The notes beneath the pieces were generated by a model. It was not told where the DNA came from. It saw only the letters and a program-made list of their open reading frames with translations, and did no database searches. From Bacteroidales bacterium H5 (lineage in GTDB: Bacteria > Bacteroidota > Bacteroidia > Bacteroidales > Muribaculaceae), in the NCBI GenBank assembly GCA_001701225.1, contig DAAQ01000021.1, forward strand, positions 1-64,000: a DNA stretch of 64,000 nucleotides, in the 5' to 3' direction. A program made the translations under genes and the position numbers. Shown piece after piece: positions 32,839-41,849 of the stretch. Every line of letters begins with the position of its first letter. The first letter of the stretch is position 1.

Positions 32839-35385
32839 ATGTTTACCATAGATTTCAGAAGAATAGTATTGTCCGGGCTCGTCATCTTCTCGGCCATCGG
32901 TGTCATGGCGGATGTGACACTGTTTGACGGAAAGAATCCGGTCAGTTTCAGCCGTCCCGGATGGTGCGGACGCCCTGTGACAGAGATTGCAGCCGGAATG
33001 CTGGCTGATGATGTCGAGGATGTCACCGGGCAGAAGCCTGTGATATGTGACAGCGGGAGGGACGCCATTATAAGGATTTATAATCTCGCGACCGTAGGAG
33101 TCGAGGAGGCTGCCGAATTGAAGAGGGCAGGGGTCAGGGCCACGCGCATCGAAGGAAAGAAGGATGGCTTCATGCTAAAGACGGCCCGTGGGAAGCTATA
33201 TGTGGTCGGTGCCGATGACCGTGGAACGGCTTACGCTATGCTTGAGGTGTCGCGTATAATGGGTGTCTCGCCGTGGGTATGGTGGAACGACGCTACACCG
33301 GCTCGGAAGGAGAGGATAACCCTCCCGGATGATTTCGAGACCATACAGACCCCTTCAGTAGAATACCGCGGCATATTCCTGAATGACGAGGACTGGACTC
33401 TCCAGCCCTGGAGCTGGAAGACTTTCGAGCCGGGGCAGAAGCCCGGAACAATCGGAGCGGGGACCTACAAGGAGATTTTCAAGCTCCTGCTGCGTCTCCG
33501 AGGCAACGCAATCTGGCCTGGAATGCATGGCATGACAACACCGTTCTATTATGTCGATGGTGCGAAAGAGGTTGCTGACAGTTGTGCCATAGCAATCGGC
33601 ACCTCGCATTGCGAGCCGCTGATGCGCAACAATGTCGGCGAGTGGAAAGAGGATGAGCGCGGCCCGTATAACTATATCACCAACAGTGAGTCTGTCAGGA
33701 AATACTGGTCAGAACGTCTGAAAGAGGCCGGAAGGTATGAGAATATGTATACCATAGGGATGCGCGGCATCCATGACGGACATATGGAGGGTGTGGGCAC
33801 GATGGACGAGAAGGTGTCGGCATTGCAGCGGGTGCTCGATGACCAGCGCGAGCTGCTGGCCATGTATGTCGATTCGGCGGTGACTGCAATCCCGCAGGTC
33901 TTCGTGCCGTACAAGGAGGTGCTTGAGATTATGGATCACGGACTCGTGGTACCCGATGATGTCACCTTGATGTGGTGCGATGACAACTACGGATACATGA
34001 CACGCCTAAGCGACGCGGAGCAGCAGAGGCGCAAGGGTGGGGCAGGTGTATACTACCATCTCAGCTACTGGGGACGCCCTCACGATTACATGTGGCTCGG
34101 TGCCACGCAGCCGGGACTCGTCTACAGCGAGATGAAGGAGGCATATGACCACAATGCCCGCAAGGTGTGGATTGTAAATGTCCATGATATGAAGACTGCC
34201 TCCTATCCGCTTGAGCTATTCATGGATATGGCATGGGACATCAGCTCTATATCTCCCTGCGGGGTCGAAGGGCATCTGGAGAGATGGCTGTGCCGGGAAT
34301 TCGGCGACAGCATAGGACGGGAACTTGCGCCTGTCATGAAGGAGTATTACAGGCTCTGTGCCATACGCCGTCCCGAATTTATGGGCTGGACGCAGGTCGA
34401 GCTCGCTGACCGCAAGGCTTATCCGCGCGGGCGCTCGCATGTGATGGACACAGAGTTCAGCTTTAAGGAGTTTGGCAATGAGGCCGACCGTTATCTGAAC
34501 GCATACAGGTCCATAGCAGACAAGGCGGAAGATATTGGGCACAGGGTACCCGAGCAGCTCCGTGACAACTATTTCGCCCAAATAAGGTATCCTGTGGTGT
34601 GTGCTGCCAATATGGCTGTCAAGATGCTCGAGGCCCAGAGGGCAAGGTCATTTGCGTCGGGACAGTGTGACAACACTCTGTGGGGACGCGACAGCCTTAT
34701 GCTGGGAGCATGTGCCAGAAGTATTGACGCCTATCAGAATATAAGGAAACTCACGTCATATTACAATGACTCGCTTGCAGGAGGAAAATGGAGGCACTCG
34801 ATGTGCATGAATCCGCGCGATCTTGCGGTATTCAATCCTCCGGTGCTACCGGTAGGACTCACCACCGAGGAGGTTGCCGCATATCTTGTGCCTGCGCCGG
34901 ACAATGAACTGCAATCCGCACATGACGATTATGTGGCTGTGAACTGCTGCGACTACACATCAGCCACATTCATACCACAGCCGGTCTCATTGCTTGGCCA
35001 CAGTCAGGCGGCTGTCCCGCTGCCCAAAGGCGAGACCCTGTCATTCGAGATGGAGCTTGAACACGATGGCATCGTGTCGCTGACGACAGCGGTCATCCCC
35101 ACGCAGCCCGACGACACCGGCGACATACGGATCCGGGTGAGGATTGACGATGGAGAACCACAGACCGTAAGTTTCAAGGAAAGCGGGCGTACGGACAGAT
35201 GGAAGGAGAATGTCATGCGCAACCAGGCAAGGATCATGACAAGTCATCCCTGGACACCCGGGCGACATGTGGTGAGTGTGACCGCTCTCGACAGCCATGT
35301 CATCCTTGACCAGCTTTTGCTTGACACTAAGGCTCACCGTGGATTCTATGTGATTCCGGCTTCAGGGACCCCTCTAAGGAGATGA
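32839..35385 (+). CDS. Xylan alpha-1,2-glucuronidase, GH115
   Basis: 848-aa secreted glycoside hydrolase of family GH115, which removes (4-O-methyl)glucuronic acid side chains from xylan. It has a hydrophobic N-terminal signal (about 9-24). Family blocks include 'GMLADDVEDVTGQKPVI', 'GADDRGTAYAMLEVSRIMGVSPWVWWNDATP', 'VEYRGIFLNDEDWTLQPW', 'KLLLRLRGNAIWPGMHGMTTPF', 'AIGTSHCEPLMRNNVGEW' and 'YTIGMRGIHDGHMEGVG'. A beta-rich C-terminal domain (about 690-840, 'ETLSFEMELEHDGIVSLTTAVIPTQP') completes the usual architecture. No SusC/D pair or xylanase is adjacent. It could act with the GH51 at 9745 on glucuronoarabinoxylan (inference). Confidence 0.92.
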   Translation: MFTIDFRRIVLSGLVIFSAIGVMADVTLFDGKNPVSFSRPGWCGRPVTEIAAGMLADDVEDVTGQKPVICDSGRDAIIRIYNLATVGVEEAAELKRAGVRATRIEGKKDGFMLKTARGKLYVVGADDRGTAYAMLEVSRIMGVSPWVWWNDATPARKERITLPDDFETIQTPSVEYRGIFLNDEDWTLQPWSWKTFEPGQKPGTIGAGTYKEIFKLLLRLRGNAIWPGMHGMTTPFYYVDGAKEVADSCAIAIGTSHCEPLMRNNVGEWKEDERGPYNYITNSESVRKYWSERLKEAGRYENMYTIGMRGIHDGHMEGVGTMDEKVSALQRVLDDQRELLAMYVDSAVTAIPQVFVPYKEVLEIMDHGLVVPDDVTLMWCDDNYGYMTRLSDAEQQRRKGGAGVYYHLSYWGRPHDYMWLGATQPGLVYSEMKEAYDHNARKVWIVNVHDMKTASYPLELFMDMAWDISSISPCGVEGHLERWLCREFGDSIGRELAPVMKEYYRLCAIRRPEFMGWTQVELADRKAYPRGRSHVMDTEFSFKEFGNEADRYLNAYRSIADKAEDIGHRVPEQLRDNYFAQIRYPVVCAANMAVKMLEAQRARSFASGQCDNTLWGRDSLMLGACARSIDAYQNIRKLTSYYNDSLAGGKWRHSMCMNPRDLAVFNPPVLPVGLTTEEVAAYLVPAPDNELQSAHDDYVAVNCCDYTSATFIPQPVSLLGHSQAAVPLPKGETLSFEMELEHDGIVSLTTAVIPTQPDDTGDIRIRVRIDDGEPQTVSFKESGRTDRWKENVMRNQARIMTSHPWTPGRHVVSVTALDSHVILDQLLLDTKAHRGFYVIPASGTPLRR

Positions 35386-35547
35386 GAAGGTGTGTGGGAG
35401 GATATATTTTTGTTTAGATTAAGTGATTGGTCAGTATTGTGCATACTGCTGTATATCAGCAATATAATTTTTGAAACGTTGATATTGGCTTTAGATTGGC
35501 ATCTAAACTTGATAAAGATGTCCGAATAATGGTTAATTTTGCAATGT

Positions 35548-35680
35548 GTAAAAAATCAATGACCTGTCGACGTACGAAAATTCTAACGCTAAAAGGTGAA
35601 AATTTACATGTGATATTTTAAAATAGTGCATAAATAAACGCCGGGATGCCTCGTGAGAAGCGTCCCGGTATTAAATTTTT
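35548..35680 (+). ncRNA. Candidate small RNA or untranslated transcript
   Basis: Predicted from a -7 box (TAATTTTG, 35534-35541; CTTG at 35508-35511 is a weak -33 with 22-nt spacing) and a terminator at 35641-35668 with T-rich tail to 35680. It lies between a finished gene (GH115, stop 255 bp upstream of the hairpin) and the separate amtB promoter, so neither neighbour needs this terminator at that position. No homology claimed. Confidence 0.35.
35641..35680 (+). terminator. Orphan terminator upstream of amtB
   Basis: A 9-bp stem (CCGGGATGC at 35641-35649 with GCGTCCCGG at 35660-35668, one G-U pair), then ATTAAATTTTT. It is 255 bp after GH115 and 115 bp before the amtB -7 box. Confidence 0.75.
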
Positions 35681-35758
35681 GAGGGTTTGCGAAAATTGGC
35701 TATATGTTGTGGAAAAATGCTCAGAAATTATGTTTTACGAAAGAAAAATGTTAAAAAT

Positions 35759-35790
35759 CTTGCGTGTTTCGCGGCAAATATCTACTTTTG
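35759..35790 (+). promoter_or_regulatory. Promoter of the amtB-gltB-gltD operon
   Basis: CTTG at 35759-35762, a 20-nt spacer and TACTTTTG at 35783-35790. It leaves a 5' UTR of about 115 nt before amtB, long for this window. The UTR has no clear hairpin or nitrogen-related leader peptide that I can see. Confidence 0.75.
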
Positions 35791-35911
35791 CGATGTCGTT
35801 TAGTTTCTGTTAAGTCTTTTTTACGGATTTTTCATCACTCTGCACGACCCCGGCTGCTATTCCAACAGGCAACATATATTTCATATAGGTATTCAGTAAA
35901 TCACAGAGACA

Positions 35912-37336
35912 ATGAAACTGAAAGGTAAGAAAGTGAGCGGCGGATGGATTGCCGTCGCCGCAGTGTTGGCAGTGCTGAGCATAGCCGGAGCCCGGCCATC
36001 GGGTTATGAGGGTCTGTTTGACCTCGCCTCACCGGGAGTGGGTGCCAATGTGGCATGGATGATCACCGCCACCATCTTCGTGCTGATGATGACCCCGGGC
36101 CTCTCGTTCTTCTACGGAGGCATGGTGCGGCGCAAGAATGTCATCTCGACCATGCTCCAGAGCTTCATCGTCATGGGGTTCGTGAGCGTGCTGTGGGTTG
36201 TCTTCGGATTCGGACTCGCCTTCGGCAACGATATCTGCGGCATCATCGGTGACCCCCGCGATTTCTTCATGATGAAAGGGGTAGGGGTCACCAACATTAC
36301 AGACCCCGAGCATGAGCTCTCGCAGATAGGTCTCGTCACCACGACAATCCCACTCGCGCTGTTTGCTCTCTTCCAGATGAAATTCGCCATCATCACCCCG
36401 TCGCTCATCACCGGTGCCTTTGCCGAGAGGGTACATTTCACCGGCTATCTCCTCTTCATGATGCTCTGGACCGTGGTTGTCTACTGCCCGCTGGCGCACT
36501 GCACATGGCATCCTGACGGCCTGTTCGGACAGATGCACGTCCATGACTATGCCGGTGGAATCGTGGTCCACGCCGCCTCGGGAATCGCCGCCCTCGCCGG
36601 AGCCCTGTACCTGGGCAAGCGCACTGAGACCTCCGGCAACAAGCCCGCCAACGTCCCCTTTGTGCTTCTCGGTGGCGCCCTGCTGTGGCTCGGATGGTTC
36701 GGATTCAACGGAGGAAGCTCTCTTGCAGCCGATGGCATAGCCATCTCGGCATTCCTCAACACCAACACTGCCGCCGCAACCGCAATGGTGGCATGGATAG
36801 CCCTCGATGCCGTGCGTGGCCGCAAGCCATCGGCCATGGGTGCGGCCATCGGCGCTGTGGTGGGTCTCGTTGCCATCACCCCGTGTGCAGGATGGGTCAC
36901 TGTGGGCCAGAGTGTGACCATATCATTCATCATCACCGTGTGCTGCAATATGGCATGCGCCTCTAAAGGATATTCGCGTCTGCTTGACGATGCCCTCGAC
37001 GTCTTTCCGACCCACGGGCTCGGTGGCATCATAGGCACCCTCCTCACCGGCATTTTCGCATACGATTATTTCGCCGCTTCGGCCGAAGGTGCCATGATCA
37101 GCCGCGGCGAGTTCTTCCTCAACCATGTCATCGTCATGGCAGGTGTGTTTGTCTACACCTTCGTCATGAGCTATGGACTCTACTGGCTCACCGACAAGAT
37201 TGTACCCATGCGTGTGTCGGGGTGGAACGAGCGCGTCGGCCTCGACTCGTCGCAGCATGGCGAGGAGTATGAGAATGCCGCCTCCGAGGCTCTGCCGTCA
37301 GAATCTGACTGGTTCAAGGGTGTCGAGGAAAACTGA
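35912..37336 (+). CDS. amtB: Ammonium transporter
   Basis: 474-aa inner membrane channel of the Amt/MEP/Rh family with an N-terminal signal-like helix and eleven further helices. Motifs are 'MMTPGLSFFYGGMVRRKNVISTMLQSF', 'GAFAERVHFTGYLLFM', 'CPLAHCTWHPDG', 'DYAGGIVVHAASGIAALAGALYLGKR' and 'FPTHGLGGIIGTLLTGIFA'. The last two carry the twin pore histidines. It imports ammonium, which the GltB/GltD enzyme downstream (31 bp) helps turn into glutamate. No glnK (PII) gene is in the operon, unlike many bacteria. Confidence 0.95.
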   Translation: MKLKGKKVSGGWIAVAAVLAVLSIAGARPSGYEGLFDLASPGVGANVAWMITATIFVLMMTPGLSFFYGGMVRRKNVISTMLQSFIVMGFVSVLWVVFGFGLAFGNDICGIIGDPRDFFMMKGVGVTNITDPEHELSQIGLVTTTIPLALFALFQMKFAIITPSLITGAFAERVHFTGYLLFMMLWTVVVYCPLAHCTWHPDGLFGQMHVHDYAGGIVVHAASGIAALAGALYLGKRTETSGNKPANVPFVLLGGALLWLGWFGFNGGSSLAADGIAISAFLNTNTAAATAMVAWIALDAVRGRKPSAMGAAIGAVVGLVAITPCAGWVTVGQSVTISFIITVCCNMACASKGYSRLLDDALDVFPTHGLGGIIGTLLTGIFAYDYFAASAEGAMISRGEFFLNHVIVMAGVFVYTFVMSYGLYWLTDKIVPMRVSGWNERVGLDSSQHGEEYENAASEALPSESDWFKGVEEN

Positions 37337-37366
37337 AACCGATAATCTTCATCACACATACTGTTT

Positions 37367-40300
37367 ATGATAAGAAAAGCTGAGGGACTTTATGATCCGC
37401 GTCACGAGCATGACGCTTGTGGCGTGGGGCTCCTGGTCAACGCCAGGGGCCTGAAAAGCCACCGCCTTGTCGAGCAGGGCCTCCAGGTGCTCGAGCACAT
37501 GGTGCACCGCGGCGCCGAGGGAGCTGACCCCAAGACCGGTGACGGTGCGGGCATCATGGTCCAGATACCCCACGAGTTCATACTGCTGCAGGGTGTCCCT
37601 GTCCCCGAGAAGGGGCGCTATGGCACCGGGCTTGTCTTCATGCCCCGCGACACCGATGCCCAGGAGCTGATGCTCGACATCATCGACCGGGAGGCCGCCG
37701 CGCTCGGACTGCAGCTCATGGCCGTGAGGTATGTGCCCGTCAACAACGAGCAGCTTGGCTCGGTAGCCCGCGCGGCCGAACCTGCCATAAAGCAGATATT
37801 CGTTTCTGACGAGGAGACGGACGAGCCTGTCGAGCTGCGCCTCTATCTTCTGCGCAAGGCCGTCGAGCGCCGTATCGCCTCGGGTAACATCGCCGGGAAG
37901 GAAGAGTTCTATATCGTGTCGCTTTCATCGAAGATAATGATATACAAGGGGATGCTGTCAAGCCTCCAGCTCAGATATTATTATCCCGACCTGATGAATC
38001 CCCGCTTCACCACGGCGATGGCTCTGGTTCACTCACGCTTTTCGACAAATACATTCCCCACATGGTCGCTGGCACAGCCATTCAGGATGCTCGGCCACAA
38101 TGGTGAGATAAACACTATCCAGGGCAACCGCCTGTGGATGAAGGCCCGCGAGGGCGTGCTTGACTCGCCTGTGTTCAGAGGCCGTGACCTTACCCCCATC
38201 ATCCAGCCCGGCATGAGCGACTCGGCGTCGCTCGACAATGTGCTCGAGTATTTCGTGATGGCAGGGATGAGCCTGCCGCACGCTCTGGCAATGCTCGTGC
38301 CTGAGTCGTTCAACGACCGCAACCCGATTTCGCCGGGGCTGAAGGCGTTCTACGAGTATCATTCGATACTTATGGAGGCGTGGGACGGCCCTGCGGCGCT
38401 GCTGTTCAGCGACGGACGCTATGCCGGAGGTATGCTCGACCGTAACGGACTCCGCCCGGCACGTTATCTCATCACTCACAATGACACTGTCGTCATCGCC
38501 TCCGAGACAGGCGTCCTCCCCTTCGACCCGTCCGAGATACGCGAGAAAGGGCGTCTCCGTCCCGGCAAGATGATGATGGTGGATATGCAGGAAGGGAAGA
38601 TATATCACGACGCCGAGCTCAAGGAGGCACTGGCCGGCGCGCATCCCTATCGAGACTGGCTGTCGATGAACCGTATCAACCTCGACTCGATCACTTCGGG
38701 CCGCAAGGTCGACAATGCCGTCGCCGGGTCGCGAAGACTATTGCACACATTCTCGTATAACCGCGAGGAGGTCGAGAAGATTATGACCCCTATGGTGGTC
38801 GACGGCAAGGAGCCTGTCAACTCTATGGGCAAGGATACCCCCTCGGCTGTCTTCTCGCGCGAGCCCCAGACTCTCTACAACTATTTCCGCCAGCATTTCG
38901 CACAGGTCACCAACCCTCCTGTCGACCCTCTGCGCGAGGAGCTTGTGATGAGCCTCGACAGCTATATCGGTGCCGTGAAACTCAGTCTGATGGAGTTTTC
39001 GCCCGAGATGTGCAAGATGGTGCTCCTACGCCGTCCCATCATCACCAACCGTGAGCTCGACCTGCTCTGCAACCTGCGCTACAAAGGGTTCAACACCCGC
39101 AAGCTGGCCATGACATTTCCTGTGGCAGACGGACCGGAGGGGCTTGCCAAGGCTGTCGAGCGTCTGTGTGTCGAGGCAGAGCAGGCCGTGGACGACGGGT
39201 GTAACTATGTGATACTGTCAGACCGCGGTGTAGATGCGGAGAATGCTCCCATACCCGCTCTGCTGGCCACCTCGGCGGTGCATCACCACCTTATAGATAA
39301 GAAGAAGCGTGTGCAGACCGCACTTGTCATCGAGACTGCCTCGGCCCGCGAGGTGATGCATTTCGCCCTCCTTGTCGGCTATGGCGCAAGTGCGGTCAAT
39401 CCCTACCTGGCCTTCTCGGTAATCAACGACATGGTGCGCGACCACAAGGTGCAGCTTGATTTCGACACAGCCTCGCGCAATTTCATCAAGGCCGTAGACA
39501 AGGGCATCCTCAAGGTCATGTCCAAGATGGGTATCTCCATGCTCACGTCGTATAAGGGTGCGCAGCTCTTCGAGGCCCTTGGGCTGTCGCGCTCGCTGTG
39601 TGACAGATATTTTGGAGGCACGCCGAGCCCCATCGATGGCATATCGCTCGACGACATCGCCGCCGGGATACTCAGGGCGCATGACGAGGCTTTCGGCGAA
39701 GGGTTCGACGAAGCCGCCCCGTTGCCGTATATCGGCCAGTACTCATACCGCAAGGATGGTGAGAAACATGCGTGGAACCCCGAGACCATCTCTACACTGC
39801 AGCTCGCCACGCGCCTCGGCAGCTATAAGAAATTCAAGGAATACATCTCGCTTGTCGACGACAAGGAGGAGCCCCTCTTCATACGTGATTTCCTCGGATT
39901 CAAGAAGGGTACACCTGTCCCTCTCGAGGAGGTTGAGTCCGAGGATGAGATTATGCGCCGCTTCGTCACGGGTGCGATGTCGTTCGGCTCGATAAGTCGC
40001 GAAGCCCACGAGGCCCTTGCGATAGCCATGAACTCGATCGGCGCCCGCAGCAATACCGGCGAGGGTGGCGAGGACTCCGAGCGTTTTGCCCCGCGCCCCG
40101 ACGGCTCATCGGCCCGCTCGGCCATCAAGCAGATTGCATCAGGCCGTTTCGGCGTCACCACCGAGTATCTGGTCAATGCCGACGAGATACAGATTAAGGT
40201 GGCACAGGGTGCCAAGCCCGGCGAGGGTGGCCAGTTGCCGGGATTCAAGGTCAACGAGATAATCGCCAGAACCCGCCATTCAATTCCCGGCATCACCCTT

Positions 40301-41845
40301 ATCTCGCCTCCCCCTCACCATGACATCTATTCTATCGAAGACCTCGCGCAGCTTATCTTCGACCTCAAGAACGTCAATCCGTCGGCCAAGGTCAGCGTCA
40401 AGCTCGTCTCCGAGACAGGTGTCGGCACAATTGCTGCCGGAGTTGCCAAGGCCAAGAGCGACCTTATCACCATCAGCGGCAGCGATGGCGGAACGGGGGC
40501 ATCTCCCGCCAGCTCGATACACTATGCGGGCGTACCTGTCGAGATAGGACTATCCGAGACGCAGCAGACTCTCGTCATCAACAACCTGCGCGGGCAGGTC
40601 AAGCTGCAGGCCGACGGCCAGCTCAAGACACCGCGCGACGTCGTGGTGATGGCAATGCTCGGCGCCGAGGAATATGGTTTCGCTACCAGCGCCCTCATCG
40701 TGCTTGGCTGCGTGATGATGCGCAAATGCCACAAGAACACCTGTCCCGTAGGTGTCGCTACCCAGAACGAGGAGTTGCGGCGCCGGTTCAAGGGGCGCTC
40801 GGAGTATGTGGTAAATTTCTTCCGCTATCTGGCCCGCGGCATCCGCGAGATAATGGCTGAGCTGGGTGTACGTCACCTCGACGAGATAATAGGACGCACA
40901 GACCTGCTGACGTTCGATGCCGACAAGGTAGCCCGCTTTGCCCCGGGGGTCGATTTCTCGGCACTGCTCCACAGGCCTGACCCCTCGTCCGACCATGCGA
41001 TAATACATACCACCGAGCAGCGGCACGAGATTGAGCATGTGCTCGACCGTGAGATAATCTCGCGTGCCGCACCTGCCATAAGGATGCAGATGCCCGTCGG
41101 GCTTGAGTTTGCCGTCGGCAATACCGACCGTTCTGTAGGTGCGATGCTTTCGGGCACGATAGCGCGTCAGTATGGAGCCGAAGGGCTCCCCGAGGGCTCG
41201 GTCAACTGCACCTTCAAGGGCTCGGCCGGACAGAGTTTCGGTGCCTTCCTTGTCAACGGAGTCTCGTTCCGTCTCGAAGGGGATGCCAACGACTATGTGG
41301 GCAAGGGGCTTTCGGGCGGCCGTATCGTCATAGTGCCCCCCGCGGGTTCGGGATTCGCCCCCGAGGACAACATCATAGCCGGAAACACCTTATTATATGG
41401 GGCGACCTCCGGCGAGGTCTATATCAGCGGCCGTGTCGGCGAGCGTTTCTGTGTACGCAACTCAGGTGCCACCGCTGTCGTGGAGGGGGTCGGAGACCAC
41501 TGCTGCGAGTATATGACAGGTGGCCGCACCGTTGTGCTGGGCCCCACAGGCCGTAACTTTGCAGCCGGAATGAGCGGCGGTGTAGCCTACGTCTGGGATC
41601 CGGCTGGAGATTTCGACTATTTCTGTAACATGGAGCTTGTCGAGCTCTCGCTCATCGAAGATCCAGCCGACAACCGCGAGCTGCACCGTCTCGTCTCCGC
41701 GCATTTCAAGCATACCCGCTCGCCTCTCGCGGCCCGTATGCTCGACGACTGGCAGAACTATGTCGGACAGTTTATCAAGATTATCCCTATCGAATATAAG
41801 AAGGTGCTCCAGGCCGAGCAGCAAGCATCAACCGTAAAAGACTGA
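37367..41845 (+). CDS. gltB: Glutamate synthase large subunit
   Basis: 1492-aa enzyme. Glutamine is hydrolysed at the N-terminal class II amidotransferase site, whose nucleophile is C18 after a 17-residue propeptide (…PRHEHDACGVG). Ammonia is channelled to an FMN site where 2-oxoglutarate becomes glutamate. The central domain is about 470-760. The FMN domain (about 800-1190) includes 'SGSDGGTGASPASSIHYAG'. The 3Fe-4S cysteines are in 'CVMMRKCHKNTCPVG'. The C-terminal GXGXG beta-helix (about 1230-1430) has repeated 'G..G' turns. Length and order are those of bacterial GltB. It lies between amtB and gltD (4-bp gap) in a nitrogen-assimilation operon. Confidence 0.97.
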   Translation: MIRKAEGLYDPRHEHDACGVGLLVNARGLKSHRLVEQGLQVLEHMVHRGAEGADPKTGDGAGIMVQIPHEFILLQGVPVPEKGRYGTGLVFMPRDTDAQELMLDIIDREAAALGLQLMAVRYVPVNNEQLGSVARAAEPAIKQIFVSDEETDEPVELRLYLLRKAVERRIASGNIAGKEEFYIVSLSSKIMIYKGMLSSLQLRYYYPDLMNPRFTTAMALVHSRFSTNTFPTWSLAQPFRMLGHNGEINTIQGNRLWMKAREGVLDSPVFRGRDLTPIIQPGMSDSASLDNVLEYFVMAGMSLPHALAMLVPESFNDRNPISPGLKAFYEYHSILMEAWDGPAALLFSDGRYAGGMLDRNGLRPARYLITHNDTVVIASETGVLPFDPSEIREKGRLRPGKMMMVDMQEGKIYHDAELKEALAGAHPYRDWLSMNRINLDSITSGRKVDNAVAGSRRLLHTFSYNREEVEKIMTPMVVDGKEPVNSMGKDTPSAVFSREPQTLYNYFRQHFAQVTNPPVDPLREELVMSLDSYIGAVKLSLMEFSPEMCKMVLLRRPIITNRELDLLCNLRYKGFNTRKLAMTFPVADGPEGLAKAVERLCVEAEQAVDDGCNYVILSDRGVDAENAPIPALLATSAVHHHLIDKKKRVQTALVIETASAREVMHFALLVGYGASAVNPYLAFSVINDMVRDHKVQLDFDTASRNFIKAVDKGILKVMSKMGISMLTSYKGAQLFEALGLSRSLCDRYFGGTPSPIDGISLDDIAAGILRAHDEAFGEGFDEAAPLPYIGQYSYRKDGEKHAWNPETISTLQLATRLGSYKKFKEYISLVDDKEEPLFIRDFLGFKKGTPVPLEEVESEDEIMRRFVTGAMSFGSISREAHEALAIAMNSIGARSNTGEGGEDSERFAPRPDGSSARSAIKQIASGRFGVTTEYLVNADEIQIKVAQGAKPGEGGQLPGFKVNEIIARTRHSIPGITLISPPPHHDIYSIEDLAQLIFDLKNVNPSAKVSVKLVSETGVGTIAAGVAKAKSDLITISGSDGGTGASPASSIHYAGVPVEIGLSETQQTLVINNLRGQVKLQADGQLKTPRDVVVMAMLGAEEYGFATSALIVLGCVMMRKCHKNTCPVGVATQNEELRRRFKGRSEYVVNFFRYLARGIREIMAELGVRHLDEIIGRTDLLTFDADKVARFAPGVDFSALLHRPDPSSDHAIIHTTEQRHEIEHVLDREIISRAAPAIRMQMPVGLEFAVGNTDRSVGAMLSGTIARQYGAEGLPEGSVNCTFKGSAGQSFGAFLVNGVSFRLEGDANDYVGKGLSGGRIVIVPPAGSGFAPEDNIIAGNTLLYGATSGEVYISGRVGERFCVRNSGATAVVEGVGDHCCEYMTGGRTVVLGPTGRNFAAGMSGGVAYVWDPAGDFDYFCNMELVELSLIEDPADNRELHRLVSAHFKHTRSPLAARMLDDWQNYVGQFIKIIPIEYKKVLQAEQQASTVKD

Positions 41846-41849
41846 CATT

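Larger units (their letters stand above)
35386..35758. other. Intergenic region with a candidate small RNA
   Basis: A long A/T-rich gap after GH115. No protein-coding frame of interest is visible. A TAATTTTG box at 35534-35541 and a hairpin terminator at 35641-35668 bracket a stretch of about 130 nt with no good reading frame, a possible small RNA. The bases 35386-35530 and 35681-35758 hold nothing I can name. Confidence 0.5.

Noticed and set aside
35791..35911. Riboswitch or glutamine-responsive leader before amtB
   Set aside because: The ~115-nt leader shows no stable hairpin, terminator or nitrogen-related leader peptide by eye.
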